The notes beneath the pieces were generated by a model. It did not search any database and was not told the origin of the DNA. It saw only the letters and a list, made by a program, of their open reading frames with translations. From positions 1 through 9,951 of the forward strand of contig JAYRER010000038.1 of assembly GCA_041908795.1 (NCBI GenBank): 9,951 nt of DNA, written 5' to 3'. Made by a program: the position numbers and the translations under genes. This document shows positions 1 through 6,528 of the stretch, in pieces. The DNA comes from CAYLHB01 sp041908795. Its GTDB lineage: Bacteria; Patescibacteriota; Minisyncoccia; Phycocordibacterales; UBA12088. The stretch's first letter is position 1. Each line of letters begins with the position of its first letter.

Positions 1-377
1 CGAAAATGACGATTGAAAGCTCAACTGCTATCACTGTAGGGCTCGGGGGACTTCTCTATGATGCGGTGCGTGGTCAAGCGGAGCTTGAGCAGGTCTCTGG
101 GCCAGTAGGTATTGTGGGACTGGTGGGAGATGCGGCGTCTCTTGGCTTTGCATGGCTCCTCACGTTTTCTGCCTTCATTTCGCTCAATCTTGCGGTCATC
201 AATATCCTACCGTTCCCCGCACTTGACGGGGGTCGCTTGCTGTTTGTGGCAATTGAAGCCGTAACGAAAAGACGCATCAAACCGGCTATCGCAAACACAA
301 TGAATCGTGTTGGCTTCGTGCTACTCATTACTTTTATGGTACTTGTTACTTGGAGTGACGTCGCAAAGTTATTATAA
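1..377 (+). CDS. rseP: RseP-type M50 site-2 zinc metalloprotease, C-terminal part (5' truncated by window edge)
   Basis: Intramembrane protease family that cleaves membrane-anchored substrates such as anti-sigma factors or signal-peptide remnants within the bilayer. Only the last ~124 codons are in the window. The frame is open to the left edge, so the ATG at 6 is internal, and the HExxH helix and PDZ domain would lie upstream. What is visible fits the family's C-terminal half: an SGPVGI stretch (about residues 31-36 counted from the ATG at 6), then a hydrophobic helix running into NILPFPALDGGR, the conserved N-x-x-P-x-P-x-LDGG signature whose Asp is the third zinc ligand. After it come a basic patch (TKRRIK) and a final transmembrane helix near the C-terminus. 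The gene ends at TAA 375-377. Its stop lies beside a terminator that belongs to the opposing gene. The family call is firm; rseP rather than another M50B member is inferred from the signature and from proS lying downstream. Confidence 0.9.
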   Translation, partial: KMTIESSTAITVGLGGLLYDAVRGQAELEQVSGPVGIVGLVGDAASLGFAWLLTFSAFISLNLAVINILPFPALDGGRLLFVAIEAVTKRRIKPAIANTMNRVGFVLLITFMVLVTWSDVAKLL

Positions 378-403
378 AAAACCCCCCGTTTATGCACCGG
401 GGT
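376..403 (-). terminator. Intrinsic terminator of the minus-strand 119-aa gene
   Basis: Read on the minus strand: ACCCCG, a 9-nt loop, then CGGGGGGT running into TTTTTT. The arm is GC-rich and followed directly by a U tract, so it is a good rho-independent terminator in this direction. The plus-strand reading has no U tract after the stem, so the M50 gene is not obviously terminated here. The left arm is coding: it lies in the last Pro-Gly-Ala codons of the minus-strand gene, and its TAA stop falls in the loop. Confidence 0.8.
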
Positions 404-749
404 GAGTCTGTTGGTATATGAGCGCAAGTTTCTCATCAACTTCCTTGATTATAAAGTCACGCTGTTCGGTAGTCAGTCCGTCTTTTTCGATATTGTGAGT
501 GAAATTCCGTACCAGTTGGATACTCCAACATGATCCTTCTGAGTTTAGTGCGAAGTTGCTCCCAGGTATCGCACTGATTGCATGTTGCAGTTGTGTATAC
601 TCGTCATCATGTGTTCCATGACACATGACTCTATAGAAGTGAAAAAGAGCAATGTCCGAAATTTTTCGCGACGGGTCAATTGGTTTTTTATACCAGTGTA
701 GAATAAGTTCGACACAACAGACAATGACCAGTGCGATCCATACAGTCAT
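390..749 (-). CDS. Small N-terminally anchored protein of unknown function, 119 aa
   Basis: Not recognised. Residues ~3-20 form one hydrophobic helix (VWIALVIVCCVELIL) followed by a basic KK, typical of a signal anchor with the rest outside the membrane or facing the wall. The remaining ~95 residues are hydrophilic and contain three widely spaced cysteines outside the helix-proximal pair. The C-terminus is helical and charged (EQRDFIIKEVDEKLALIYQQ). The frame is open to 866, but I choose the ATG at 749. GGAGAGGG lies just upstream (753-760, 7 nt from GGAG to the ATG), and the promoter at 787-814 would start transcription near 780, downstream of the longer candidate starts at 866 and 782. The ATG at 752 is equally possible by one codon. 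The gene is divergent from proS and ends inside its own terminator. That it is a gene is well supported by promoter, Shine-Dalgarno and terminator; its function is unknown. Confidence 0.72.
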   Translation of the reverse strand: MTVWIALVIVCCVELILHWYKKPIDPSRKISDIALFHFYRVMCHGTHDDEYTQLQHAISAIPGSNFALNSEGSCWSIQLVRNFTHNIEKDGLTTEQRDFIIKEVDEKLALIYQQTHPGA

Positions 750-786
750 CATCCCTCTCCATTTTTGTGAAGTTGAGTCCATAGGT

Positions 787-814
787 ACTCTACATACGCT
801 TTTTTTTGTGTCAA
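787..814 (-). promoter_or_regulatory. Sigma70-type promoter of the minus-strand 119-aa gene
   Basis: Minus strand: perfect TTGACA at 814-809, 16-nt spacer containing an A8 tract, then TAGAGT (792-787, 4 of 6 to TATAAT). The predicted transcription start is near 780, giving about a 30-nt leader that carries GGAGAGGG before the ATG at 749. Its -35 box lies 2 nt from the -35 box of the divergent proS promoter. Confidence 0.6.
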
Positions 815-816
815 TT

Positions 817-845
817 TTGACCTTCCGCGAAACTAACAGTACAAT
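817..845 (+). promoter_or_regulatory. Sigma70-type promoter of proS, giving an almost leaderless mRNA
   Basis: TTGACC (817-822), 17-nt spacer, TACAAT (840-845): each box matches consensus at 5 of 6 with ideal spacing. The usual 6-7 nt to the start site puts +1 at about 851-852. The proS ATG is at 854, so the transcript would have 0-3 nt of leader and no Shine-Dalgarno. Confidence 0.75.
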
Positions 846-853
846 ATGAACGC

Positions 854-2119
854 ATGCGCCAATCACGCTTGTTCACACGTGCGCGCAGAGAAGCGCCTAA
901 AGACGAGGTTTCAAAAAACGCCCGGCTACTAATCAGAGCCGGTTTCATCCACAAGGAGTTTGCGGGTGTGTATAGTTATCTACCGCTTGGTTTGCGCGTA
1001 GTCGAGCGAATTGCGCACATCATCCGTGAAGAGATGGAAGCCATACAAGGTGTCGAGCTGCTTATGCCTGCTCTCCACCCTAAAGAGCTCTATGAAACAA
1101 CTGGTAGGGCAGGTATCGATGTGCTGTTCCATACAGAACTTGCCTCTGGTGGTAAACTTGTGTTGGGGCAAAGTCACGAAGAGGTTATTGTACCGTTAAT
1201 GAAGGAGTACATCTCTTCGTACCGAGACCTGCCTCGCGCGGTCTACCAGATACAAACGAAGTTTCGTAATGAAAAAAGAGCAAAATCCGGCATCATGCGA
1301 GGTAGGGAGTTTTTAATGAAAGACCTCTATTCGTTTCATGCGAACGAGCAGGACTTTGAAACATACTACGACTTAGCGACGGAAGCGTACAAACGTATTT
1401 TTTCTCGCGCAGGTATTGGACAAAAAACATTCGTTACCTACGCTTCCGGTGGTACATTTTCGAAGTTTTCTCATGAGTTCCAAGCGCTCACCGAGGCCGG
1501 AGAGGATACCGTCTATGTGTGTGAGAAGTGCCATGTTGCGGTTAATAGTGAAATTAAAGAAGAACAGGCAGCCTGCCCCTCCTGTGGCATTTCCCTCCAT
1601 GAGCTTTCGCTCCATACTGCTATTGAGGTGGGTAACATATTTCCACTCAAAACACGTTTTTCAGATGCGTTTGGGCTCAACTACACTGCGGAAGATGGCA
1701 CTCACAAGCCTGTGATTATGGGATGTTATGGAATCGGTCTTGGCCGTCTTATGGGCACCGTAGTCGAGCTTCTCGCCGACGAGCATAGCTTGGTCTGGCC
1801 GCGTGAGCTCTCCCCGTACACCATCCACCTGCTCGCACTTGGAGAATCGAGCGAAGTGCGACGTACTACAGAAAACGTGTACCAACTCTGCCAAAAGCAG
1901 GGAATTGAAGTACTGTATGACGATCGTGATCAGCGAGCGGGAGAAAAACTTGCTGAAAGTGATTTGATAGGCATTCCAATTCGTGTACTTGTGGGCGAGA
2001 AGGGGATTACATCGAAAACCGTTGAGGTGAAAGATCGGGAAAGTGGCGAGACGTCTCATGTTCCCATGGATACACTTATTAAGGTACTTGTACAAAAAGT
2101 GTCTATCCCGCATGCGTAG
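854..2119 (+). CDS. proS: Prolyl-tRNA synthetase, short form without the editing insertion
   Basis: Class II synthetase charging tRNA-Pro with proline in the cytoplasm. The N-terminus (MRQSRLF, then REAPKDEVSKNA and GVYSYLPLG) is the usual bacterial ProRS opening and fixes the start at 854. Motif 2 with its ATP-binding Arg lies around 136-160 (KFRNEKRAKSGIMRGREF), and motif 3 at ~290-300 (GCYGIGLGRL). The C-terminal anticodon-binding domain is ~321-415, including DDRDQRAGEK. The protein has 421 residues against about 570 in E. coli. The missing part is the INS cis-editing domain normally sited between motifs 2 and 3. Instead there is a four-cysteine knuckle (C223, C226, C241, C244) that looks able to bind zinc. 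Loss of INS should remove hydrolysis of Ala-tRNA-Pro unless a separate trans-editing protein exists; that is inference. The gene opens the elongation-gene run, with mreB 11 nt downstream. Very secure identification. Confidence 0.97.
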   Translation: MRQSRLFTRARREAPKDEVSKNARLLIRAGFIHKEFAGVYSYLPLGLRVVERIAHIIREEMEAIQGVELLMPALHPKELYETTGRAGIDVLFHTELASGGKLVLGQSHEEVIVPLMKEYISSYRDLPRAVYQIQTKFRNEKRAKSGIMRGREFLMKDLYSFHANEQDFETYYDLATEAYKRIFSRAGIGQKTFVTYASGGTFSKFSHEFQALTEAGEDTVYVCEKCHVAVNSEIKEEQAACPSCGISLHELSLHTAIEVGNIFPLKTRFSDAFGLNYTAEDGTHKPVIMGCYGIGLGRLMGTVVELLADEHSLVWPRELSPYTIHLLALGESSEVRRTTENVYQLCQKQGIEVLYDDRDQRAGEKLAESDLIGIPIRVLVGEKGITSKTVEVKDRESGETSHVPMDTLIKVLVQKVSIPHA

Positions 2120-2130
2120 CCACTGTCATT

Positions 2131-3192
2131 ATGTCAATCTTCTCTAAAATTCGTCCTTTGTTATCACACGACATTGGTATTGATCTTGGTACGGCAAATA
2201 CTTTAGTGTACCTCAAAGGGAAGGGCATCGTCATCAATGAACCTAGTGTTGTGGCGATTAATCAGAAGACCAACCATGTAGTGGCGGTGGGGAAGAGTGC
2301 AAAAGATATGCTAGGGAGAACCCCTCAGCACATTCGTGCGGTGCGGCCTCTTGTGGGAGGTGTGATATCTGACTTCGAAGTGACGGAGGAGATGCTCTCG
2401 TACTTTTTAGGAAAAGCACAGCAGGGCGCACATGCACTCTTTGGGCCGCGTGTGGTCATAGGGGTGCCTTCCGGCATTACCAACGTCGAAACACGAGCGG
2501 TACGTGATGCTGCAAAAAATGCAGGTGCGCGTGAAATACACATTGTTGAAGAGCCCATGGCGGCGGCTATAGGTATGAGACTCCCTATTCACGAGCCTCG
2601 AGGAACCATGATTGTTGATATTGGGGGCGGTACCACTGATATTGCAATACTTGCTCTTAAAGGTATCGTGGTGTCCCGCTATCTCCTCACAGCGGGTGAT
2701 AAGCTCAATCAGGACATCGCTAACCACATACGTGATGAGTTTAAAGTAGTTGTTGGTGAAAGAACCGCAGAAGACCTCAAGCATAGTATTTGTTCTGTCA
2801 CCGAGGGAGGGGTAGTGGCGGAACAGGCGGTTCGTGGTCGCGACCTTGTCACGGGACTGCCAAAGGAAATGATGATAACAGATGAAGACATCAGGAACGC
2901 AATAGGTGGCTCTATGGACCATATTATCGAGTCTATCAAAGAGGTACTCGAAGAATCACCACCGGAAATAGTCGCCGATGTAATGCGTGACGGTATTCAT
3001 TTAACAGGCGGCGGAGCACTTATACGTGGTGTTTCTGAGCTTATAGCTCAACTGCTTGATGTACCGGTGCGACGACCTGATGATCCCCTTACCTCGGTGG
3101 TACGTGGCACCGGAATAATCGTGGAACGACTGGGCGCGTTCCATGAAATACTAGTGGACGATGAAGCACTCACTGTTCGAACAACATCATAA
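2131..3192 (+). CDS. mreB: Rod shape-determining actin homologue MreB
   Basis: Forms membrane-bound ATP-dependent filaments that organise lateral peptidoglycan synthesis by the Rod complex. The actin-fold nucleotide motifs are in order: phosphate 1 GIDLGTANTLVY at ~16-27, a connecting segment with IVEEPMAAAIG at 138-148, phosphate 2 VDIGGGTTDIA at 162-172, and the adenosine motif LTGGGALIRG at 291-300. At 353 residues it is close to the usual ~340-350. The start at 2131 follows the proS stop by 11 nt with no Shine-Dalgarno, so translation may depend on coupling or on the ATG alone. The short N-terminus before the first strand (MSIFSKIRPLL) is amphipathic and could help membrane binding. The 3' end overlaps mreC by 32 nt. 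Secure identification. Confidence 0.98.
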   Translation: MSIFSKIRPLLSHDIGIDLGTANTLVYLKGKGIVINEPSVVAINQKTNHVVAVGKSAKDMLGRTPQHIRAVRPLVGGVISDFEVTEEMLSYFLGKAQQGAHALFGPRVVIGVPSGITNVETRAVRDAAKNAGAREIHIVEEPMAAAIGMRLPIHEPRGTMIVDIGGGTTDIAILALKGIVVSRYLLTAGDKLNQDIANHIRDEFKVVVGERTAEDLKHSICSVTEGGVVAEQAVRGRDLVTGLPKEMMITDEDIRNAIGGSMDHIIESIKEVLEESPPEIVADVMRDGIHLTGGGALIRGVSELIAQLLDVPVRRPDDPLTSVVRGTGIIVERLGAFHEILVDDEALTVRTTS

Positions 3193-4006
3193 AACTGTAC
3201 GTTGGCTTATTGTGCCCATACTATGCCTGTGCGGAACAGCGGTACTTACGTTTACCCCCCTACGTGTACCTGAGCGTATGCGAGTTTATTTGCGTGAAAG
3301 TATGGCTCCATTGCTGACAACTACCGTATCAATGGAGGCGGAGGTCATGGCAATTGTTGAGAGTGTAGAGTCAAAAGAGTCACTTGTGCGTGAAAATATC
3401 CGCTTGCACCAAGAGTTGTCAGACTTGCGTCATGCATCATTCATGACCGAGGTGCTGAAGTCGGAAAATGAGCGCCTTCGCAGACTTGTTAGGACTTCGG
3501 GCAAGGTGGAAAAAAGTATTCAGGCCACGGTGATCGCCGGCCCTGTTGGGGGTATGTACGAATCACTTCTTATTGATATTGGTACGGAGGACGGTGTAAA
3601 GGAACGATCGCTTGTATTGGATAGTACGGTAAATGTGGCACTGGGATATGTTGGAAGTGTCGGACCACGAAGTGCACAAGTAACGTTATTCTCTGCACCA
3701 ACGCACATGTTTGAAGTACTACTTCGAGGCGCGTCTACTACACGTGTAGTTGCAGAGGGGCAGGGTAGTGGTGGGTTCAGAGTACAAGTTCCGAGAAGTG
3801 TTTCGGTGGCTGTGGGAGATCCAGTATTGTTGCCTATGGAGTATCCCTACCTTCTCGCTACTGTTGAATCGCTTACGGGAGAATCATCGGATCCAATAAT
3901 TACCGCTTGGTTTAAGTCACCGATTTCATTCCATGAACTGCGCTCAGTACAAGTAATAGAGGAGGCTTGGATCGTTCCCGAAAATGATACTGCAGGCAAA
4001 AAGTAA
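3161..4006 (+). CDS. mreC: Rod shape-determining protein MreC
   Basis: Bitopic scaffold of the Rod complex that activates PBP2 and links it to MreB. It has one transmembrane helix at ~13-32 (VRWLIVPILCLCGTAVLTF). A heptad-like coiled coil follows at ~57-112 (rich in E, L and R: SLVRENIRLHQEL, LKSENERLRRLV), then the two-lobed beta domain from ~120 to 270 (QATVIAGP, IDIGTEDGVKERS, GYVGSVGPRSAQVTLF), as in the family. Length (281) is normal. The ATG at 3161 is the only one upstream of the membrane helix, so the 32-nt overlap with mreB in the +1 frame is real rather than a start-calling artefact. No Shine-Dalgarno is visible, and coupling to mreB translation is likely. It ends 14 nt before the next ATG. 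Confidence 0.95.
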   Translation: MKHSLFEQHHKTVRWLIVPILCLCGTAVLTFTPLRVPERMRVYLRESMAPLLTTTVSMEAEVMAIVESVESKESLVRENIRLHQELSDLRHASFMTEVLKSENERLRRLVRTSGKVEKSIQATVIAGPVGGMYESLLIDIGTEDGVKERSLVLDSTVNVALGYVGSVGPRSAQVTLFSAPTHMFEVLLRGASTTRVVAEGQGSGGFRVQVPRSVSVAVGDPVLLPMEYPYLLATVESLTGESSDPIITAWFKSPISFHELRSVQVIEEAWIVPENDTAGKK

Positions 4007-4020
4007 ATTGAAAGGTGTCT

Positions 4021-4299
4021 ATGCATCACTTCGTCCAGCAACAACGATATACACTCATGACTCGAGGTGCGTTGGGATGTGGAGCCTTGTTTGCGTTGTG
4101 TGTGGGCAATGTCTGGCTTCTTCTCTTGTGCGCATTCTTTTTGACGTTGGTAAATGCATGGGAAGTATTCGTCCTTACTGGCATGTTTGATACACTCCAC
4201 GTATCTTCAACAGATGAGTATCAGTGGGTTGTGACAGTGTCGGCACTCCTAATGGTGTGCGTAATATCGGTACTGAGGAGGTTTTTGAAATCTTTATGA
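4021..4299 (+). CDS. Small membrane protein in the mreD position, 92 aa
   Basis: Located between mreC and mrdA, exactly where mreD normally sits, and overlapping mrdA by ATGA. MreD is a polytopic partner of MreC of about 160 residues. This protein has 92, with two to three hydrophobic segments (~17-30, ~31-53, ~69-85) and a basic C-terminus (LRRFLKSL). I see no diagnostic MreD motif, so the MreD assignment rests on position and topology only; a shortened MreD or an unrelated small membrane subunit are both possible. I choose the ATG at 4021 because AAAGG (4011-4015) lies 5 nt upstream. The frame also offers a GTG at 4015, but this would lie within the Shine-Dalgarno region. That it is expressed is well supported by its tight fit in the operon. 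Confidence 0.75.
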   Translation: MHHFVQQQRYTLMTRGALGCGALFALCVGNVWLLLLCAFFLTLVNAWEVFVLTGMFDTLHVSSTDEYQWVVTVSALLMVCVISVLRRFLKSL

Positions 4300-5996
4300 G
4301 TATTTTCGACAGAATAAAAAAAAAGAATCATGTAAAAGAGATTTCACCGGACGAGATATTTGTAAAGTCAGATAATCTCTATGCACTTGATGCAGATCGT
4401 TTTGAGGGACGCATGGAGTATCCCATAGGTAGCGCGACGCTTACGATGGTAGGCATATCATGTGCGTGTATCGGGTTACTGTTTTTTTTGCGAGTGTGTG
4501 ACCTTGCACTGCTCCATCATGATTCATATGTTGCAGAGGCAGAAAGCAATCGTCTCGACAGCACCCTTGTGTTTGCGGAGCGCGGAATTATTCGAGATAG
4601 GTACGGTGTTGAGTTGGCGTGGAACAGTAGTGCTGCAACAAGCACAAATGAGCACAGTACTCGTTCGTACACTAACCTCCGCGGACTTGGTCATGTGCTT
4701 GGGTATGCACAAGCCCCACGACGCGATAGGGCCGGCATATACTACCAACATTTTTTTGAAGGAGTGAGTGGTGTTGAGCTCTCCTTTGATGCGCTATTGA
4801 GAGGCACGAACGGCACACGTGTTGTGGAAACCGATGCACGCCTGGGTACGCTTTCCGAGACAGTGTTGGTGACCCCAAAGCGCGGAGAAGACCTCACACT
4901 CACACTTGACGCAGAGCTTACAAGCGAGCTCTATAACATGCTTGAAGAGCTCGCAGAGCGTATACCTTTTCATGCGGGTGCAGCAGCATTGATGGATGTG
5001 CATACCGGAGAAATACTAGCTCTAACCAGCTTTCCCGAGGTACCCTCCCAAGTGCTCTCATCTGGAGACGCAGAGAAGATTCGCAAGTACCAAACGGATT
5101 CGCGACAGCCCTTCCTTGATCGCGTGCTTGGGGGCGTTTTCACGCCGGGATCTGTAGTAAAGACCGTTGTTGCATATGGCGCACTCAGTGAGGGTGTGGT
5201 GACCCCAAAGACCACCTTCCTCTCTACGGGTGCGCTTCTTCTTGCCAACCCGTACCTGCCCGGCGAGTATACTCGATTTTCTGATTGGAAGGCGCATGGT
5301 CTGGTCGATATGCGTCGAGCACTTGCGGTTTCCAGTGACGTGTACTTCTACTACGTAGGTGGGGGGTTTGGTACTCAACGTGGAATAGGAATTAAAAACA
5401 TTGAAAAATACGCAAGAATGTTTGGCTATGGCAGTGTGACAGGTATTGCCCTTGAGGGTGAAAAGAGTGGTACTGTGCCAAGTCCTGCATGGAAGGAAAG
5501 TGTGTTTCCTGACGATCCTGTTTGGAGGATTGGAAATACCTACCATACCGCCATTGGGCAATATGGATTCCAAGCAACACCGCTCCAAGTACTTCGAGCT
5601 ACGGCTGTATTCGCAAATGGAGGATATTTGGTGCGTCCCCGACTCAGCACCACAGAAGAAATTTCAACAACGCGTGTAGCACACAATGATGCATATATCT
5701 CCGTAGTTGATGAAGGTATGCGCCAGGGGGTGACGGAGGGTACAGCGATCGCACTTAATGTTCCGTACGTAAAGGTGGCTGCAAAAACGGGAACCGCTGA
5801 ATTGGGAGTTCATAAAGAGTATGTGAACTCATGGGTGACAGGTTACTTTCCGTACAACAATCCAAAATACGCATTTGTCGTTCTGATGGAGCGAGGGCCT
5901 CGCGCAAACCTTATAGGAGCATCGTCACTGGGACACACTCTTTTCGATTGGCTTCACGAACATAGGCCTGAGTACCTTGGGCTTGCACCTACCTAA
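4296..5996 (+). CDS. mrdA: Penicillin-binding protein 2, elongation-specific D,D-transpeptidase
   Basis: Class B PBP that cross-links nascent lateral peptidoglycan in the Rod complex. It has a cytoplasmic tail of ~45 residues and a membrane anchor at ~48-72. The dimerisation region follows, starting with RGIIRDRYGVELA (96-108), and the transpeptidase domain spans ~222-555. The catalytic motifs are complete: TPGSVVK with Ser286 and Lys289; Ser346-Ser-Asp348, the SxD variant usual for PBP2; and Lys497-Thr-Gly. Length is 566 against ~630 in E. coli, mostly from a trimmed N-terminal half and C-terminus. The start at 4296 shares ATGA with the upstream stop. GAGGAGG at 4275-4281 is a strong Shine-Dalgarno but lies 14 nt away, so re-initiation from the preceding gene probably dominates. 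The frame is open upstream to 4224, but that part lies over the preceding gene. PBP2 rather than the divisome PBP3/FtsI is inferred from SxD and the mre neighbours. rodA, its usual partner gene, does not follow. Confidence 0.95.
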   Translation: MSIFDRIKKKNHVKEISPDEIFVKSDNLYALDADRFEGRMEYPIGSATLTMVGISCACIGLLFFLRVCDLALLHHDSYVAEAESNRLDSTLVFAERGIIRDRYGVELAWNSSAATSTNEHSTRSYTNLRGLGHVLGYAQAPRRDRAGIYYQHFFEGVSGVELSFDALLRGTNGTRVVETDARLGTLSETVLVTPKRGEDLTLTLDAELTSELYNMLEELAERIPFHAGAAALMDVHTGEILALTSFPEVPSQVLSSGDAEKIRKYQTDSRQPFLDRVLGGVFTPGSVVKTVVAYGALSEGVVTPKTTFLSTGALLLANPYLPGEYTRFSDWKAHGLVDMRRALAVSSDVYFYYVGGGFGTQRGIGIKNIEKYARMFGYGSVTGIALEGEKSGTVPSPAWKESVFPDDPVWRIGNTYHTAIGQYGFQATPLQVLRATAVFANGGYLVRPRLSTTEEISTTRVAHNDAYISVVDEGMRQGVTEGTAIALNVPYVKVAAKTGTAELGVHKEYVNSWVTGYFPYNNPKYAFVVLMERGPRANLIGASSLGHTLFDWLHEHRPEYLGLAPT

Positions 5997-6014
5997 AGAA
6001 CGTAGTCTGCTGTT

Positions 6015-6042
6015 TTGAAGGTAGTGACTACTATGCTATAGT
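6015..6042 (+). promoter_or_regulatory. Extended -10 promoter of greA-lysS, short leader
   Basis: TTGAAG (6015-6020), 16-nt spacer, TATAGT (6037-6042) preceded by TGC, giving an extended -10. The predicted +1 at about 6049-6050 leaves only ~10 nt before the greA ATG at 6060, with no Shine-Dalgarno in it. This separates greA-lysS from the mre-mrdA run as its own transcription unit, though read-through from mrdA is possible because no terminator is seen in between. Confidence 0.65.
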
Positions 6043-6059
6043 GTCTTTCACGAATAACC

Positions 6060-6527
6060 ATGACTGAAGCAAACGAGTACTTATCCCAAGAAAAGTACGA
6101 TGAGTTAAAAAAAGAGTTGCATTATCTCACCACAGTGAGGCGTAAAGAAATCGCCGAGAGTTTGGATTACGCCCGCTCACTTGGTGACCTTTCGGAAAAT
6201 GCAGAGTATGCTGAGGCACGCGAGCTCCAGGTTTCGACCGAAGAGCGTATACGCAGGCTCGAGAGTATGCTCGCTAGCGCAAAGTTACTTACCAAAAGTA
6301 AGGGTGACACGGTATCAATGGGTTCAAATGTAACCATAAAAAAGCAGAACGATAAGGACACCCATACTTATTTAATTGTGGGAAGTGAAGAAACCAATAT
6401 GCTCGAACGAAAAATATCACATCTTTCTCCCTTGGGTGAAGCGCTCATGGGCAAGAAGAAGGGTGACGTATTCAGTTTTGAAACACCCGCAGGAAAACAA
6501 AAGTACACGGTGGTGGCTGTTGAGTAG
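6060..6527 (+). CDS. greA: Transcription elongation factor GreA
   Basis: Binds RNA polymerase through the secondary channel and stimulates cleavage of backtracked transcripts. The N-terminal half (~1-78) is the antiparallel coiled coil. Its tip, GDLSENAEYAEARE (42-55), carries the acidic pair Asp43 and Glu46 that coordinates the second catalytic metal. The C-terminal FKBP-like domain (~85-155) contains the family signature SPLGEALMGKKKGD. Length is 155, normal for GreA. The tip sequence and C-terminal signature favour GreA over GreB. The start at 6060 gives the standard N-terminus (YLSQEKYDELKKEL) and lies ~10 nt behind the predicted transcription start. lysS begins 1 nt after the TAG stop, so both are certainly co-transcribed. 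Confidence 0.97.
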   Translation: MTEANEYLSQEKYDELKKELHYLTTVRRKEIAESLDYARSLGDLSENAEYAEARELQVSTEERIRRLESMLASAKLLTKSKGDTVSMGSNVTIKKQNDKDTHTYLIVGSEETNMLERKISHLSPLGEALMGKKKGDVFSFETPAGKQKYTVVAVE

Positions 6528-6528
6528 C

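Noticed and set aside
652..849. 65-codon plus-strand frame antisense to the 119-aa gene
   Set aside because: It covers the divergent promoter region and the opposite gene that has its own promoter, Shine-Dalgarno and terminator; no initiation signals of its own.
5058..5588. 176-codon minus-strand frame antisense to mrdA
   Set aside because: It is a shadow of the well-supported transpeptidase domain; composition is irregular and nothing upstream supports initiation.
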